14,311 bases of DNA, from NCBI GenBank assembly GCA_002401365.1, contig NVSW01000064.1:1-14311 (forward strand), written 5' to 3'. Shown in pieces: positions 1-5,686 of this stretch. The position numbers and the translations under genes were made by a program. The notes beneath the pieces were generated by a model that saw only the letters and a program-made list of their open reading frames with translations, was not told the origin of the DNA and made no database searches. Origin of the DNA: Piscirickettsiaceae bacterium (lineage in GTDB: Bacteria > Pseudomonadota > Gammaproteobacteria > Methylococcales > Cycloclasticaceae). Every line of letters starts with the position of its first letter. Within the stretch, counting starts at the first letter, position 1.

Positions 1-1407
1 AACTTGGTCAAAACAGATCTGTTTTGCACCTTTCCCCGCCACATCTTCATAGTGAATAGTTTCTTCGCCCAAATACTTTTCTGCCAAGGCATCCATATTA
101 TGACGCGTTGCTGTGCTATTAAGCACGTACGATTCCAACATCGTGTCATGCTTAATACCTTTCATAAAGATATCGTGATTTACCAGCACGTTCGCGTCAT
201 ATTTTAGATTTTGACCGATTTTTTGTACTGAATCTGATTCTAACAAAGGCTTTAACTGATCCAACACCCATTGCCGAGATAATTGTTCAGGCGCGCCAGG
301 GTACTGGTGCGCTAGCGGGACGTATGCTGCATGGCCAGCCTCTACCGCAAAAGAGACACCAACCACCAATGCCTTGCTATAGTCCAAGTCAGTCGTTTCG
401 GTATCAAAGGCAAACATATCCGATGCCGCCAATTTAGCGAGCCAAATGTTGAATGCTTGCTCATCCAAAATAGTGTCTACTTGCAGTTCTACTTTTGCGG
501 GCAATGGTTCTTCATCTTCTTCTTCTTGCCGCGGGTTTTTAACTGGTTTTTTAGTATTACCATTTAGCTGTTTCAGCCACGTATTAAATTCAAAATGACT
601 AACCATTTCGTGCAATTTCTGCGCGTCCGGCTCTTTTCTGGTTAAGTCTGTTGGCGCTTCATGCAGTGGCACGTCGCACTTGATGGTAACCAGCTCCTTA
701 GATAATGGAATTGCGTGCAAGTGCTCACGTAAACTTTCACCCACTTTCCCTTTCACTTCATCAGCTCTAGCTATAATTTCATCTAATGAGCCAAATTCAT
801 TAAGCCATTTAGCGGCTGTTTTAGGCCCCACTTTTGGCACCCCAGGGATATTGTCAGACGTATCGCCCATTAATGCTAAGTAATCAATAATAAGTTCAGG
901 CGGAACACCAAATTTTTCTTTAACGCCGGCCACGTCTAGCCATTGGTTATTCATGGTGTTAATCAACGATACCTTATCGGTCACCATTTGCGCGATATCT
1001 TTGTCTCCCGTTGAAATAATCACCTTCATACCATCATTTTCGGCTTGCACTGCTAGCGTACCGATAACATCGTCAGCCTCAACGCCAGACTCCATTACCA
1101 ACGGCAAGCCCATCGCTTTAATCAGCTCGTGTAATGGTTTTATCTGCTCTCTTAACTCTTCTGGCATGGCTGATCTATTTGCCTTGTACTCTGGGTACAT
1201 ATCATTTCTAAAAGTCTTTCCCGGCGCGTCAAATATCACCCCAAAGTATGCAGCTGGATAGCTATCAACCAACTTTTTGAGCATGTTGGTAACGCCAAGA
1301 ATGGCATTTGTGTAGTCACCTTTTGAATTACTGAGTAAAGGCAATGCGTGATAAGCACGAAACAAGTATGAAGAACCATCAACAAGCACGAGAGTTTTGT
1401 CGTTCAT
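1..1407 (-). CDS. polA: DNA polymerase I, N-terminal 469 residues (truncated by window edge)
   Basis: DNA polymerase I fills gaps and removes RNA primers in replication and repair. The reading frame runs without a stop from the ATG at 1407-1405 to the window edge, giving 469 codons. The family is usually about 900-930 residues, so the polymerase domain lies outside. The 5'-nuclease domain comes first: LVDGSSYLFRAYHA near residues 8-21 (metal-binding Asp10), GVEADDVIGTLA near 108-119, TGDKD at 133-137, and the helix-hairpin-helix segment GDTSDNIPGVPKVGPKTA near 181-198. A charged acidic linker follows (about 284-306). The 3'-5' proofreading domain then shows FDTETTD with Asp335 and Glu337 and GQNLKYD with Asp404. 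These match the E. coli metal ligands D355, E357 and D424, so proofreading looks intact as far as visible. The gene is transcribed away from the LOG-family gene; a TATAAT lies 30 bases upstream of the start. Confidence 0.97.
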   Translation of the reverse strand, partial: MNDKTLVLVDGSSYLFRAYHALPLLSNSKGDYTNAILGVTNMLKKLVDSYPAAYFGVIFDAPGKTFRNDMYPEYKANRSAMPEELREQIKPLHELIKAMGLPLVMESGVEADDVIGTLAVQAENDGMKVIISTGDKDIAQMVTDKVSLINTMNNQWLDVAGVKEKFGVPPELIIDYLALMGDTSDNIPGVPKVGPKTAAKWLNEFGSLDEIIARADEVKGKVGESLREHLHAIPLSKELVTIKCDVPLHEAPTDLTRKEPDAQKLHEMVSHFEFNTWLKQLNGNTKKPVKNPRQEEEDEEPLPAKVELQVDTILDEQAFNIWLAKLAASDMFAFDTETTDLDYSKALVVGVSFAVEAGHAAYVPLAHQYPGAPEQLSRQWVLDQLKPLLESDSVQKIGQNLKYDANVLVNHDIFMKGIKHDTMLESYVLNSTATRHNMDALAEKYLGEETIHYEDVAGKGAKQICFDQV

Positions 1408-1436
1408 GAAAAATATCCGTTAATTTCTTGTAGCCG

Positions 1437-1442
1437 ATTATA
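1437..1442 (-). promoter_or_regulatory. Candidate -10 box of the polA promoter
   Basis: On the minus strand this reads TATAAT, an exact match to the sigma-70 -10 consensus, ending 29 bases before the polA ATG. No convincing -35 hexamer lies 16-18 bases further upstream, so the assignment depends on the -10 match and its position in the 81-base divergent gap alone. On the opposite strand a weak TTTACA (1446-1451) could serve the LOG-family gene, but I see no good -10 partner for it. Confidence 0.4.
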
Positions 1443-1488
1443 CTGTTTACAATAGTCATCATGTAACGCAATACACTAACGAGGGAAT

Positions 1489-2166
1489 ATGGGCACACAA
1501 AAACGTGAAGCATGGAAAATATTTCAAATTATCGCCGAATTTGTTGATGGCTTTGAACAGCTGTCGCACGTTCGCCCCGCTATCAGTGTTTACGGCTCCG
1601 CTCGATTAAAGGAAGACCACCCTGATTACCAGCGCGCTCAAGCAATATCCTTGGCACTTTCCGATGCTGGCTTTTCAGTTATCAGCGGTGGCGGCCCTGG
1701 CATTATGGAAGCAGCAAACAAAGGCGCTTTTGAAGGCGCCTCGACGAGCATTGGTTTGAACATTCAATTGCCACATGAACAGCAATCGAACCCCTATCAA
1801 GATATTAGTTTAAATTTTAGGCACTTTTTTGCTCGCAAAGTAATGTTCGTTAAATACGCCGCCGCTTATGTGGTGTTACCTGGTGGCTTTGGCACGTTGG
1901 ATGAACTAGCCGAAATTTTAACGTTAGTTCAAACAGGTAAAACTCGAAAAATTCCTATCATTCTTATTAACAGAGAGTTTTGGAACGGATTACTCGACTG
2001 GTTTAAAGGAACACTGGTAACGGCTGGAACCATTTCTGAAAGCGACCTTGAGCTTATTCAAATTTGTGAAACACCCGATGAAGTACTTGATATTATCTTC
2101 GACTTTTACGAACATCGCGGGTTTCAGCCATCGGCCGAAGAAGAAGAAATTTTATTGGAACTCTAA
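1489..2166 (+). CDS. LOG-family (TIGR00730-type) nucleotide phosphoribohydrolase
   Basis: This is a Rossmann-fold protein of the 'lysine decarboxylase-like'/LOG family. Characterised members hydrolyse nucleoside 5'-monophosphates, including cytokinin ribotides, to free base and ribose 5-phosphate. Both signature motifs are present: SGGGPGIMEAANKG at 66-79 and PGGFGTLDE at 131-139, the latter carrying the catalytic Glu. The conserved ARK of the active site is at 115-117. At 225 residues it is somewhat longer than the plant-type LOG proteins, with an extra N-terminal helix and an acidic C-terminal tail (SAEEEEILLEL). A GAGGG Shine-Dalgarno sequence lies 3 bases before the ATG. It diverges from polA and is followed after 74 bases by the DUF2782 gene, so it may or may not share that transcript. 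The natural substrate cannot be told from the sequence; cytokinin production should not be assumed. Confidence 0.9.
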   Translation: MGTQKREAWKIFQIIAEFVDGFEQLSHVRPAISVYGSARLKEDHPDYQRAQAISLALSDAGFSVISGGGPGIMEAANKGAFEGASTSIGLNIQLPHEQQSNPYQDISLNFRHFFARKVMFVKYAAAYVVLPGGFGTLDELAEILTLVQTGKTRKIPIILINREFWNGLLDWFKGTLVTAGTISESDLELIQICETPDEVLDIIFDFYEHRGFQPSAEEEEILLEL

Positions 2167-2240
2167 CTTGCCCCTTCAAGTTGTACATACACTGGAGGTT
2201 AATGGCATAATAAAATCATCACCTGAATTAAAGGAAAAAA

Positions 2241-2582
2241 ATGCGCCGTTTAACACCCCTACTTATCACTTTTCTTTTATCTATATCACCCAGCACTTTT
2301 GCTGCGGATATTCAGCCAGCAGTGGTGCCTGAGCCACCCGAGCTCCCTTCACAAATAGTGAGCGGTGAAGACATGACGCCCGACATCACCATCACCCGTA
2401 AGCAAAAAGAGACCATTACCGAATACAGTGTTAATGGCAATGTGTATATGGTGAAAATATCACCCAAAAATGCGCCTGCCTATTACATGATTGATACAGA
2501 TGGTGACGGTAATCTTGAGACGCGCCGCTCTGATTTAGAAAGGGGCATGAATATCCCACAGTGGTTATTATTTAGCTGGTAG
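2241..2582 (+). CDS. Exported DUF2782 family protein
   Basis: This is a 113-residue protein with a clear Sec signal peptide: MRR, a hydrophobic stretch at 5-19, and predicted cleavage after STFA or STFAA at about 21-22. A proline-rich segment (29-37) precedes the conserved DUF2782 core, which runs ITRKQKETITEYSVNGNVYMVKI and then DTDGDGNLETRR, split here for length, at about 51-73 and 85-96. The DxDxDG part resembles a calcium-loop start but lacks the acidic residue expected at position 12 of an EF hand, so metal binding is only a possibility. In Pseudomonas a member of this family sits between polA and thrB, and it sits directly before thrB here as well (19-base gap), so the two are probably co-transcribed. 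AGGA lies 7 bases before the ATG. No function is established for the family that I know of. Confidence 0.85.
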   Translation: MRRLTPLLITFLLSISPSTFAADIQPAVVPEPPELPSQIVSGEDMTPDITITRKQKETITEYSVNGNVYMVKISPKNAPAYYMIDTDGDGNLETRRSDLERGMNIPQWLLFSW

Positions 2583-2601
2583 AACATAGGATTTTCATCG
2601 C

Positions 2602-3546
2602 ATGTCTGTTTACACCGTCGTTAAACGCGACCAACTTATTACGCATCTACAGCATTACTCCTTAGGTCAATTAATCGATTTTCAGGGCATCAGCTCTGGG
2701 ATAGAAAATACCAACTATTTTGTCACAACGACTGTTGGCGATTATGTGCTAACCCTTTTTGAAGAGCTTAAAGCTGAAGAGCTGCCTTATTTTTTAAAGA
2801 TTATGGCATGTGTTTCTAATAGTGGTGTGCCCAGTGCTAGGCCAATCGCCGATAATAACAACAACTTTTTAAATACACTAAACGGAAAACCTACCGCCCT
2901 AGTTGAGAAGCTTGATGGTACCGATATTGAATGGCCAACCATTATACAATGTGAAGTACTGGGGAAAACCATCGCCCAGCTACACCTAGCAACCCAACAA
3001 CTTGAGCTATATCGAGAAAATAGCCGAGGCGCAGTTTGGCGCCAACAAGCAGCCGAATTACTAATCCCGCTAATCGATAGTGAGTCCGCCGTCACTATTC
3101 GCAATGAACTTGAATTTCAAGCAAGCTACAACACCCTAGATATTCCTAAAGGCATCATTCATGCCGACTTGTTTAGAGATAACGCCTTATTTTTGGGTAA
3201 CGAACTTACTGGCATCATCGACTTCTACTACGCCTGCAACGATTACCTAATATATGACATTGCTGTCGCCGTAAACGACTGGTGTATCGGTGGAAACGGC
3301 TTGCTCGACAGCGCTAGGTTTAACGCGGTCATCAATGCCTATCAGAACATACGGCCTTTCACAAAAGCTGAGCTTAAATGTTGGCCCATTATCATTAGAG
3401 CCGCTGCTTTCAGGTTTTGGTTGTCACGATTACGTGACGTTCACTTTCCCAAAGAGGGGGAAATGACACACTTAAAAAACCCTGACGCGATGAAGTTAAT
3501 TTTACTGGCCCGACGCAACCATCCCGAGAATTATCGACTAGGGTGA
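2602..3546 (+). CDS. thrB: Homoserine kinase, kinase-fold (Pseudomonas-type) ThrB
   Basis: The enzyme phosphorylates L-homoserine with ATP to O-phosphohomoserine, the committed step to threonine, in the cytoplasm. The protein has the choline/aminoglycoside kinase (APH) fold used by Pseudomonas-type ThrB, not the GHMP fold of E. coli ThrB. Visible features are the N-terminal start VYTVVKRDQLITHL, the nucleotide-loop region GISSGIENTNYFV at 29-41, the catalytic loop HADLFRDN at 187-194, and the metal-binding Asp in GIIDFYYA (D207). At 314 residues it matches the family's usual length of about 316. It follows the DUF2782 gene by 19 bases; AGGA lies 10 bases before the ATG. Its last 16 bases overlap the 3' end of the convergent DUF3106 gene, so there is no room for a terminator between them. 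Confidence 0.95.
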   Translation: MSVYTVVKRDQLITHLQHYSLGQLIDFQGISSGIENTNYFVTTTVGDYVLTLFEELKAEELPYFLKIMACVSNSGVPSARPIADNNNNFLNTLNGKPTALVEKLDGTDIEWPTIIQCEVLGKTIAQLHLATQQLELYRENSRGAVWRQQAAELLIPLIDSESAVTIRNELEFQASYNTLDIPKGIIHADLFRDNALFLGNELTGIIDFYYACNDYLIYDIAVAVNDWCIGGNGLLDSARFNAVINAYQNIRPFTKAELKCWPIIIRAAAFRFWLSRLRDVHFPKEGEMTHLKNPDAMKLILLARRNHPENYRLG

Positions 3547-3956
3547 CGCCGTAACCATTTTTTCCTTAGGTGTTTACGCTTTTCAACCGGTAACGTTTTA
3601 AACCATTTAGCACGCTTTCTTAGCTCTCTTTTTTTATGTGGCGGCAAGGCTTTGAACTTATGAAACCGTTTACGCATATTAGCTTTTTGTTGCGGCGTCA
3701 AATTTTTCCATTTGTAAAATCGTTTTTTAGCTTTCGCCTTTTGGTCTGGCGACATATTCAACCAACGATCAGCACCCTTAGCTAATTTTTGTTTTCTTTG
3801 CGTAGATAGCATCGGCCATTTATCCGCAAAAGGCTTGAGCACCTGTTGTTTGTCTGAGGGGAAGCTATTCCACTCTATGCCTTCTTCCGCAAACGCAATT
3901 GGCAACCATAAGACCAAGCAAGTCAACATTAATAAAGTCTTCGTTTTCAATTTCAT
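3531..3956 (-). CDS. Exported, strongly basic DUF3106 family protein
   Basis: This 141-residue protein has a signal peptide (KLKTK, hydrophobic 8-22, likely cleavage after AFA at 23), so it should act in the periplasm. The mature part is built of tandem units of about 18-20 residues carrying the pattern W-x-x-(L/M)-(T/S/P)-P-x-x-(K/R)-x-x-x-(K/R)-(K/R), a hallmark of DUF3106. Each unit is rich in Lys/Arg with spaced Trp/Phe. I count 38 Lys/Arg against 9 Asp/Glu in the mature chain. Its ATG overlaps the stop of the upstream acidic-protein gene by one base (TAATG), so translation is probably coupled. It is the last gene of the sigma-factor operon. The family is commonly found next to ECF sigma genes; a direct function is not known to me. 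Binding of polyanions (lipopolysaccharide, nucleic acid or the acidic neighbour) is inference. Confidence 0.85.
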   Translation of the reverse strand: MKLKTKTLLMLTCLVLWLPIAFAEEGIEWNSFPSDKQQVLKPFADKWPMLSTQRKQKLAKGADRWLNMSPDQKAKAKKRFYKWKNLTPQQKANMRKRFHKFKALPPHKKRELRKRAKWFKTLPVEKRKHLRKKWLRRHPSR

Positions 3957-4180
3957 TATTTTTCTCCAATCTCTGGGGCGACGGCTTCATCATCGGCTAT
4001 TTCCACCTGCTGCTCGCCATTACCTTGCGTAGACAAGACAGTACTATCAAGCAACTCCTCATCTATATTTTCTGCGAGGTACTCTAAAAACTCTAAACTT
4101 GGCAAGTCTTCAGCAATACTGTTTTGTGATACCGCCCAAAGGCCTAAAACAAACATCACTATTGCTAGTAAATTTTTCAC
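3956..4180 (-). CDS. Small acidic exported protein in sigma-factor operon
   Basis: This 74-residue protein is not one I can place in a named family. Residues 1-23 look like a Sec signal peptide (KN, hydrophobic 4-18, cleavage likely after SIA). The mature part of about 51 residues carries 16 Asp/Glu and one Lys, and begins with LPSLEFLEYLAENIDEE (26-42). That stretch resembles the DLEFIAWLDEIE tail of the upstream probable anti-sigma factor. The ATG overlaps the stop of that gene by four bases (ATGA), and its own TAA overlaps the DUF3106 start by one base. Tight coupling on both sides and a plausible signal peptide argue that the gene is real. A short periplasmic partner of either neighbour is the most natural reading, but this is inference. 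Confidence 0.75.
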   Translation of the reverse strand: MKNLLAIVMFVLGLWAVSQNSIAEDLPSLEFLEYLAENIDEELLDSTVLSTQGNGEQQVEIADDEAVAPEIGEK

Positions 4181-4518
4181 CCTGATCCTTCAATCTCATC
4201 TAGCCAAGCGATAAACTCTAGGTCTACATAGAAACCCAGCTCATCTTCAGCTGCTAGCAGATCCATATCTTCAAACACAAGACCTTGATCAGTTGGGTTG
4301 AAAGGCACTGGTTGCCATAGCAAAACAGCCAAGGTAATTGATGCCGCAGTGGCCATGCCGCCCCATAACCATGTGGTGCGTTTTTTCTTAGCCTCGCTCG
4401 CAGACATCACTGCGGAATAACGTGCTTGCGTCAACGCGCTTTGAATATGCCCTGGAAGACTATTTGCACGTTCATCCAATGTTTGTTTTAACAACGGTTC
4501 TAGTATCTCTTTTTCCAT
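4177..4518 (-). CDS. Probable anti-sigma factor, single-pass membrane protein (DUF3619-like)
   Basis: This is a 113-residue protein with three parts. A cytoplasmic N-terminal region (1-45) contains LDERANSLPGHIQSALTQARYSAV, split across residues 14-37, which resembles the pattern at the start of DUF3619 and other short anti-sigma-like proteins. One transmembrane helix follows at about 50-69. An acidic periplasmic tail (76-113) ends in DLEFIAWLDEIE. It lies one base after the sigma-factor stop and overlaps the next start by four bases, the usual arrangement for a membrane-anchored regulator that sequesters its sigma factor. No zinc-binding HxxxCxxC motif is present, so it is not a ZAS-type anti-sigma factor. 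Assignment to DUF3619 is from pattern memory and moderate; the anti-sigma role is inferred from topology and position. Confidence 0.7.
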   Translation of the reverse strand: MEKEILEPLLKQTLDERANSLPGHIQSALTQARYSAVMSASEAKKKRTTWLWGGMATAASITLAVLLWQPVPFNPTDQGLVFEDMDLLAAEDELGFYVDLEFIAWLDEIEGSG

Positions 4519-4519
4519 A

Positions 4520-5050
4520 TTAATAATCCTCTAGCAAATCTCGCATTCGAGACGTTGCGCGACTTAAGTGTGTTTTAACACTGCCATCCGAACAGCTCAT
4601 TGCATCTGCTGTTTCTTTCACCGACAGGCCTTCCCAAACACGCAAAAGGAATGCTTGCTGTTGCCTGCTGGGCAATTGTTTTAGCGCGCTCACCAAACCG
4701 TCTCCAATTTCTTCACCCTGCAATTGTTTAATCGGCTCGCCACTTTGTTTAGCGGGTTGGTTTTGTAACTGATGCTGGTGCTCATCCGCATCGCCTCCAA
4801 ACCAACTACGCCATCTAGAACGCACTGTTGATCGCCGGAACCAATCACGAATTTGGTTTTGTAAAATCCTATGAAACAACGCCGGCCATTCGTCTTTAGG
4901 CTTGTTAGCATAACGTCTAACAAAAGCCAACATGGTTTCTTGGACAATATCCAATGCGTCTTCAGTTTGTTTTGTCGCAAATTCCGCATGGCAATACGCC
5001 TTCTTTTCTACGCTTGCCAGAAACGTATCGAGCTCACGTGAATTGTCCAA
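4520..5050 (-). CDS. ECF-type sigma-70 family RNA polymerase sigma factor
   Basis: This 176-residue protein directs RNA polymerase to a small regulon. Region 2 spans about 9-73, with DIVQETMLAFVRRY (34-47) and the conserved WPALFHRILQNQIRDWFRR (55-73). A polar linker rich in Gln and His follows (85-112). Region 4 spans about 118-174, with LPSRQQQAFLLRVWEGLSVKE and a helix-turn-helix ETADAMSCSDGSVKTHLSRA, split here for length, at 126-165. There is no in-frame ATG in a sensible place. The best start is TTG at 5050-5048, preceded by GAGGGG at 5059-5054, and an in-frame stop (TGA at 5068-5066) rules out a longer protein. A nearby ATG (5069-5067) is out of frame. The gene heads a four-gene run with its probable anti-sigma factor. 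Autoregulation is common for such loci, but I cannot identify its promoter. Confidence 0.92.
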   Translation of the reverse strand: MDNSRELDTFLASVEKKAYCHAEFATKQTEDALDIVQETMLAFVRRYANKPKDEWPALFHRILQNQIRDWFRRSTVRSRWRSWFGGDADEHQHQLQNQPAKQSGEPIKQLQGEEIGDGLVSALKQLPSRQQQAFLLRVWEGLSVKETADAMSCSDGSVKTHLSRATSRMRDLLEDY

Positions 5051-5053
5051 AAG

Positions 5054-5059
5054 CCCCTC
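5054..5059 (-). promoter_or_regulatory. Shine-Dalgarno sequence fixing the TTG start of the sigma factor
   Basis: On the minus strand this reads GAGGGG and ends 3 bases before the TTG; the GAGG part is 5 bases away, which is acceptable spacing. It supports TTG initiation, because the only nearby ATG is out of frame and lies upstream of this site. Confidence 0.5.
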
Positions 5060-5093
5060 GGTGTTTCATTTTAATAAACCCATTCTTATTGCC

Positions 5094-5113
5094 TTATGCA
5101 TACTAACGCATAA
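5094..5113. promoter_or_regulatory. Inverted repeat TTATGC-N8-GCATAA in divergent sigma/TRAP gap
   Basis: Perfect 6-base arms are separated by 8 bases, a size typical of a dimeric-regulator operator. It lies 44 bases upstream of the sigma-factor TTG and 61 bases upstream of the TRAP small-permease ATG, so it could serve either gene. No matching copy was noticed elsewhere in the window, and the regulator is unknown. A chance occurrence in AT-rich DNA cannot be excluded. Confidence 0.3.
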
Positions 5114-5137
5114 TTCTTCATTCGGTTGACAACTCCT

Positions 5138-5166
5138 TGTAACTTATCTTTTCCACAAGGTACTAT
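5138..5166 (+). promoter_or_regulatory. Weak candidate sigma-70 promoter for the TRAP permease genes
   Basis: TTGTAA (5138-5143, four of six matches to -35) and TACTAT (5161-5166, four of six to -10) are spaced by 17 bases. Transcription would start at about 5173-5175, right at the ATG, implying a leaderless message. A perfect TTGACA at 5126-5131 is close by but has no -10 at workable distance. Both readings are weak. Confidence 0.2.
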
Positions 5167-5173
5167 ACGCCCG

Positions 5174-5686
5174 ATGATTAACCTGCTAACCAACACCATA
5201 GATAGGAGCAACCAAGCCATAGCATCGCTAGTTTCTTGGCTGACTGCTTTTATGGTGTTCACCATGTTTACTATTGTCGTATTACGCTACGGCTTCAATA
5301 TTGGCTCAATTGCTGTGCAAGAATCCATAACGTATATGCATGGCCTAGTTTTCATGCTTGCTATTGCGCATACACTTAAGGTAGACGGCCATGTTCGGGT
5401 AGATATTTTGTACCAACGCTGGGGTGTAAAAGGTCAAGCAGTCGTTAACCTCCTAGGCTCATTATTTTTACTGCTGCCCGTTTGTGCCTTCATTATTATC
5501 ATCAGCTGGGAGTACGTTACAGCGTCGTGGTCTTTCTTTGAAGGCTCCCGAGAAGCCGGTGGTATCGATGCGGTTTTTCTACTTAAATCGCTTATTCCAC
5601 TGATGGGCTTGTTACTGTTTTTACAAGGAATGTCCGAAGCGCTGAAATCATTCTGTACCTTGATGAGCAACGATAATGGACGGTAG
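5174..5686 (+). CDS. TRAP transporter small permease (DctQ/FcbT2-type)
   Basis: This is the small membrane subunit of a tripartite ATP-independent periplasmic transporter, which uses the sodium gradient to import organic acids delivered by a binding protein. The 170-residue product has the expected four membrane helices (about 18-41, 50-71, 93-118 and 134-154). Family-typical stretches are present: LRYGFNIGSIAVQESITYMHG near 38-58 and HVRVDILYQRWG near 73-84. The ATG at 5174 is preferred, with AAGG 13 bases upstream; an in-frame TTG at 5126 would add 16 residues unlike the family and overlaps a TTGACA box. The gene overlaps the large permease gene by 11 bases. Unusually, no binding-protein gene adjoins it. 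Its type agrees with the TakP/FcbT-type binding protein encoded at 12359-13441. Confidence 0.9.
   Translation: MINLLTNTIDRSNQAIASLVSWLTAFMVFTMFTIVVLRYGFNIGSIAVQESITYMHGLVFMLAIAHTLKVDGHVRVDILYQRWGVKGQAVVNLLGSLFLLLPVCAFIIIISWEYVTASWSFFEGSREAGGIDAVFLLKSLIPLMGLLLFLQGMSEALKSFCTLMSNDNGR

Noticed and set aside
4..1261. Several plus-strand open frames of 67-102 codons at the left end
   Set aside because: They lie opposite the continuous, motif-rich polA frame and show no recognisable protein features.
2048..2332. Plus-strand 94-codon frame across the LOG/DUF2782 junction
   Set aside because: It overlaps the coding parts of two well-supported genes in another frame and has no recognisable domain.
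5126..5173. Longer start (TTG) for the TRAP small permease
   Set aside because: The added 16 residues are unlike the family N-terminus, the codon coincides with a TTGACA box, and the ATG at 5174 gives the usual length.
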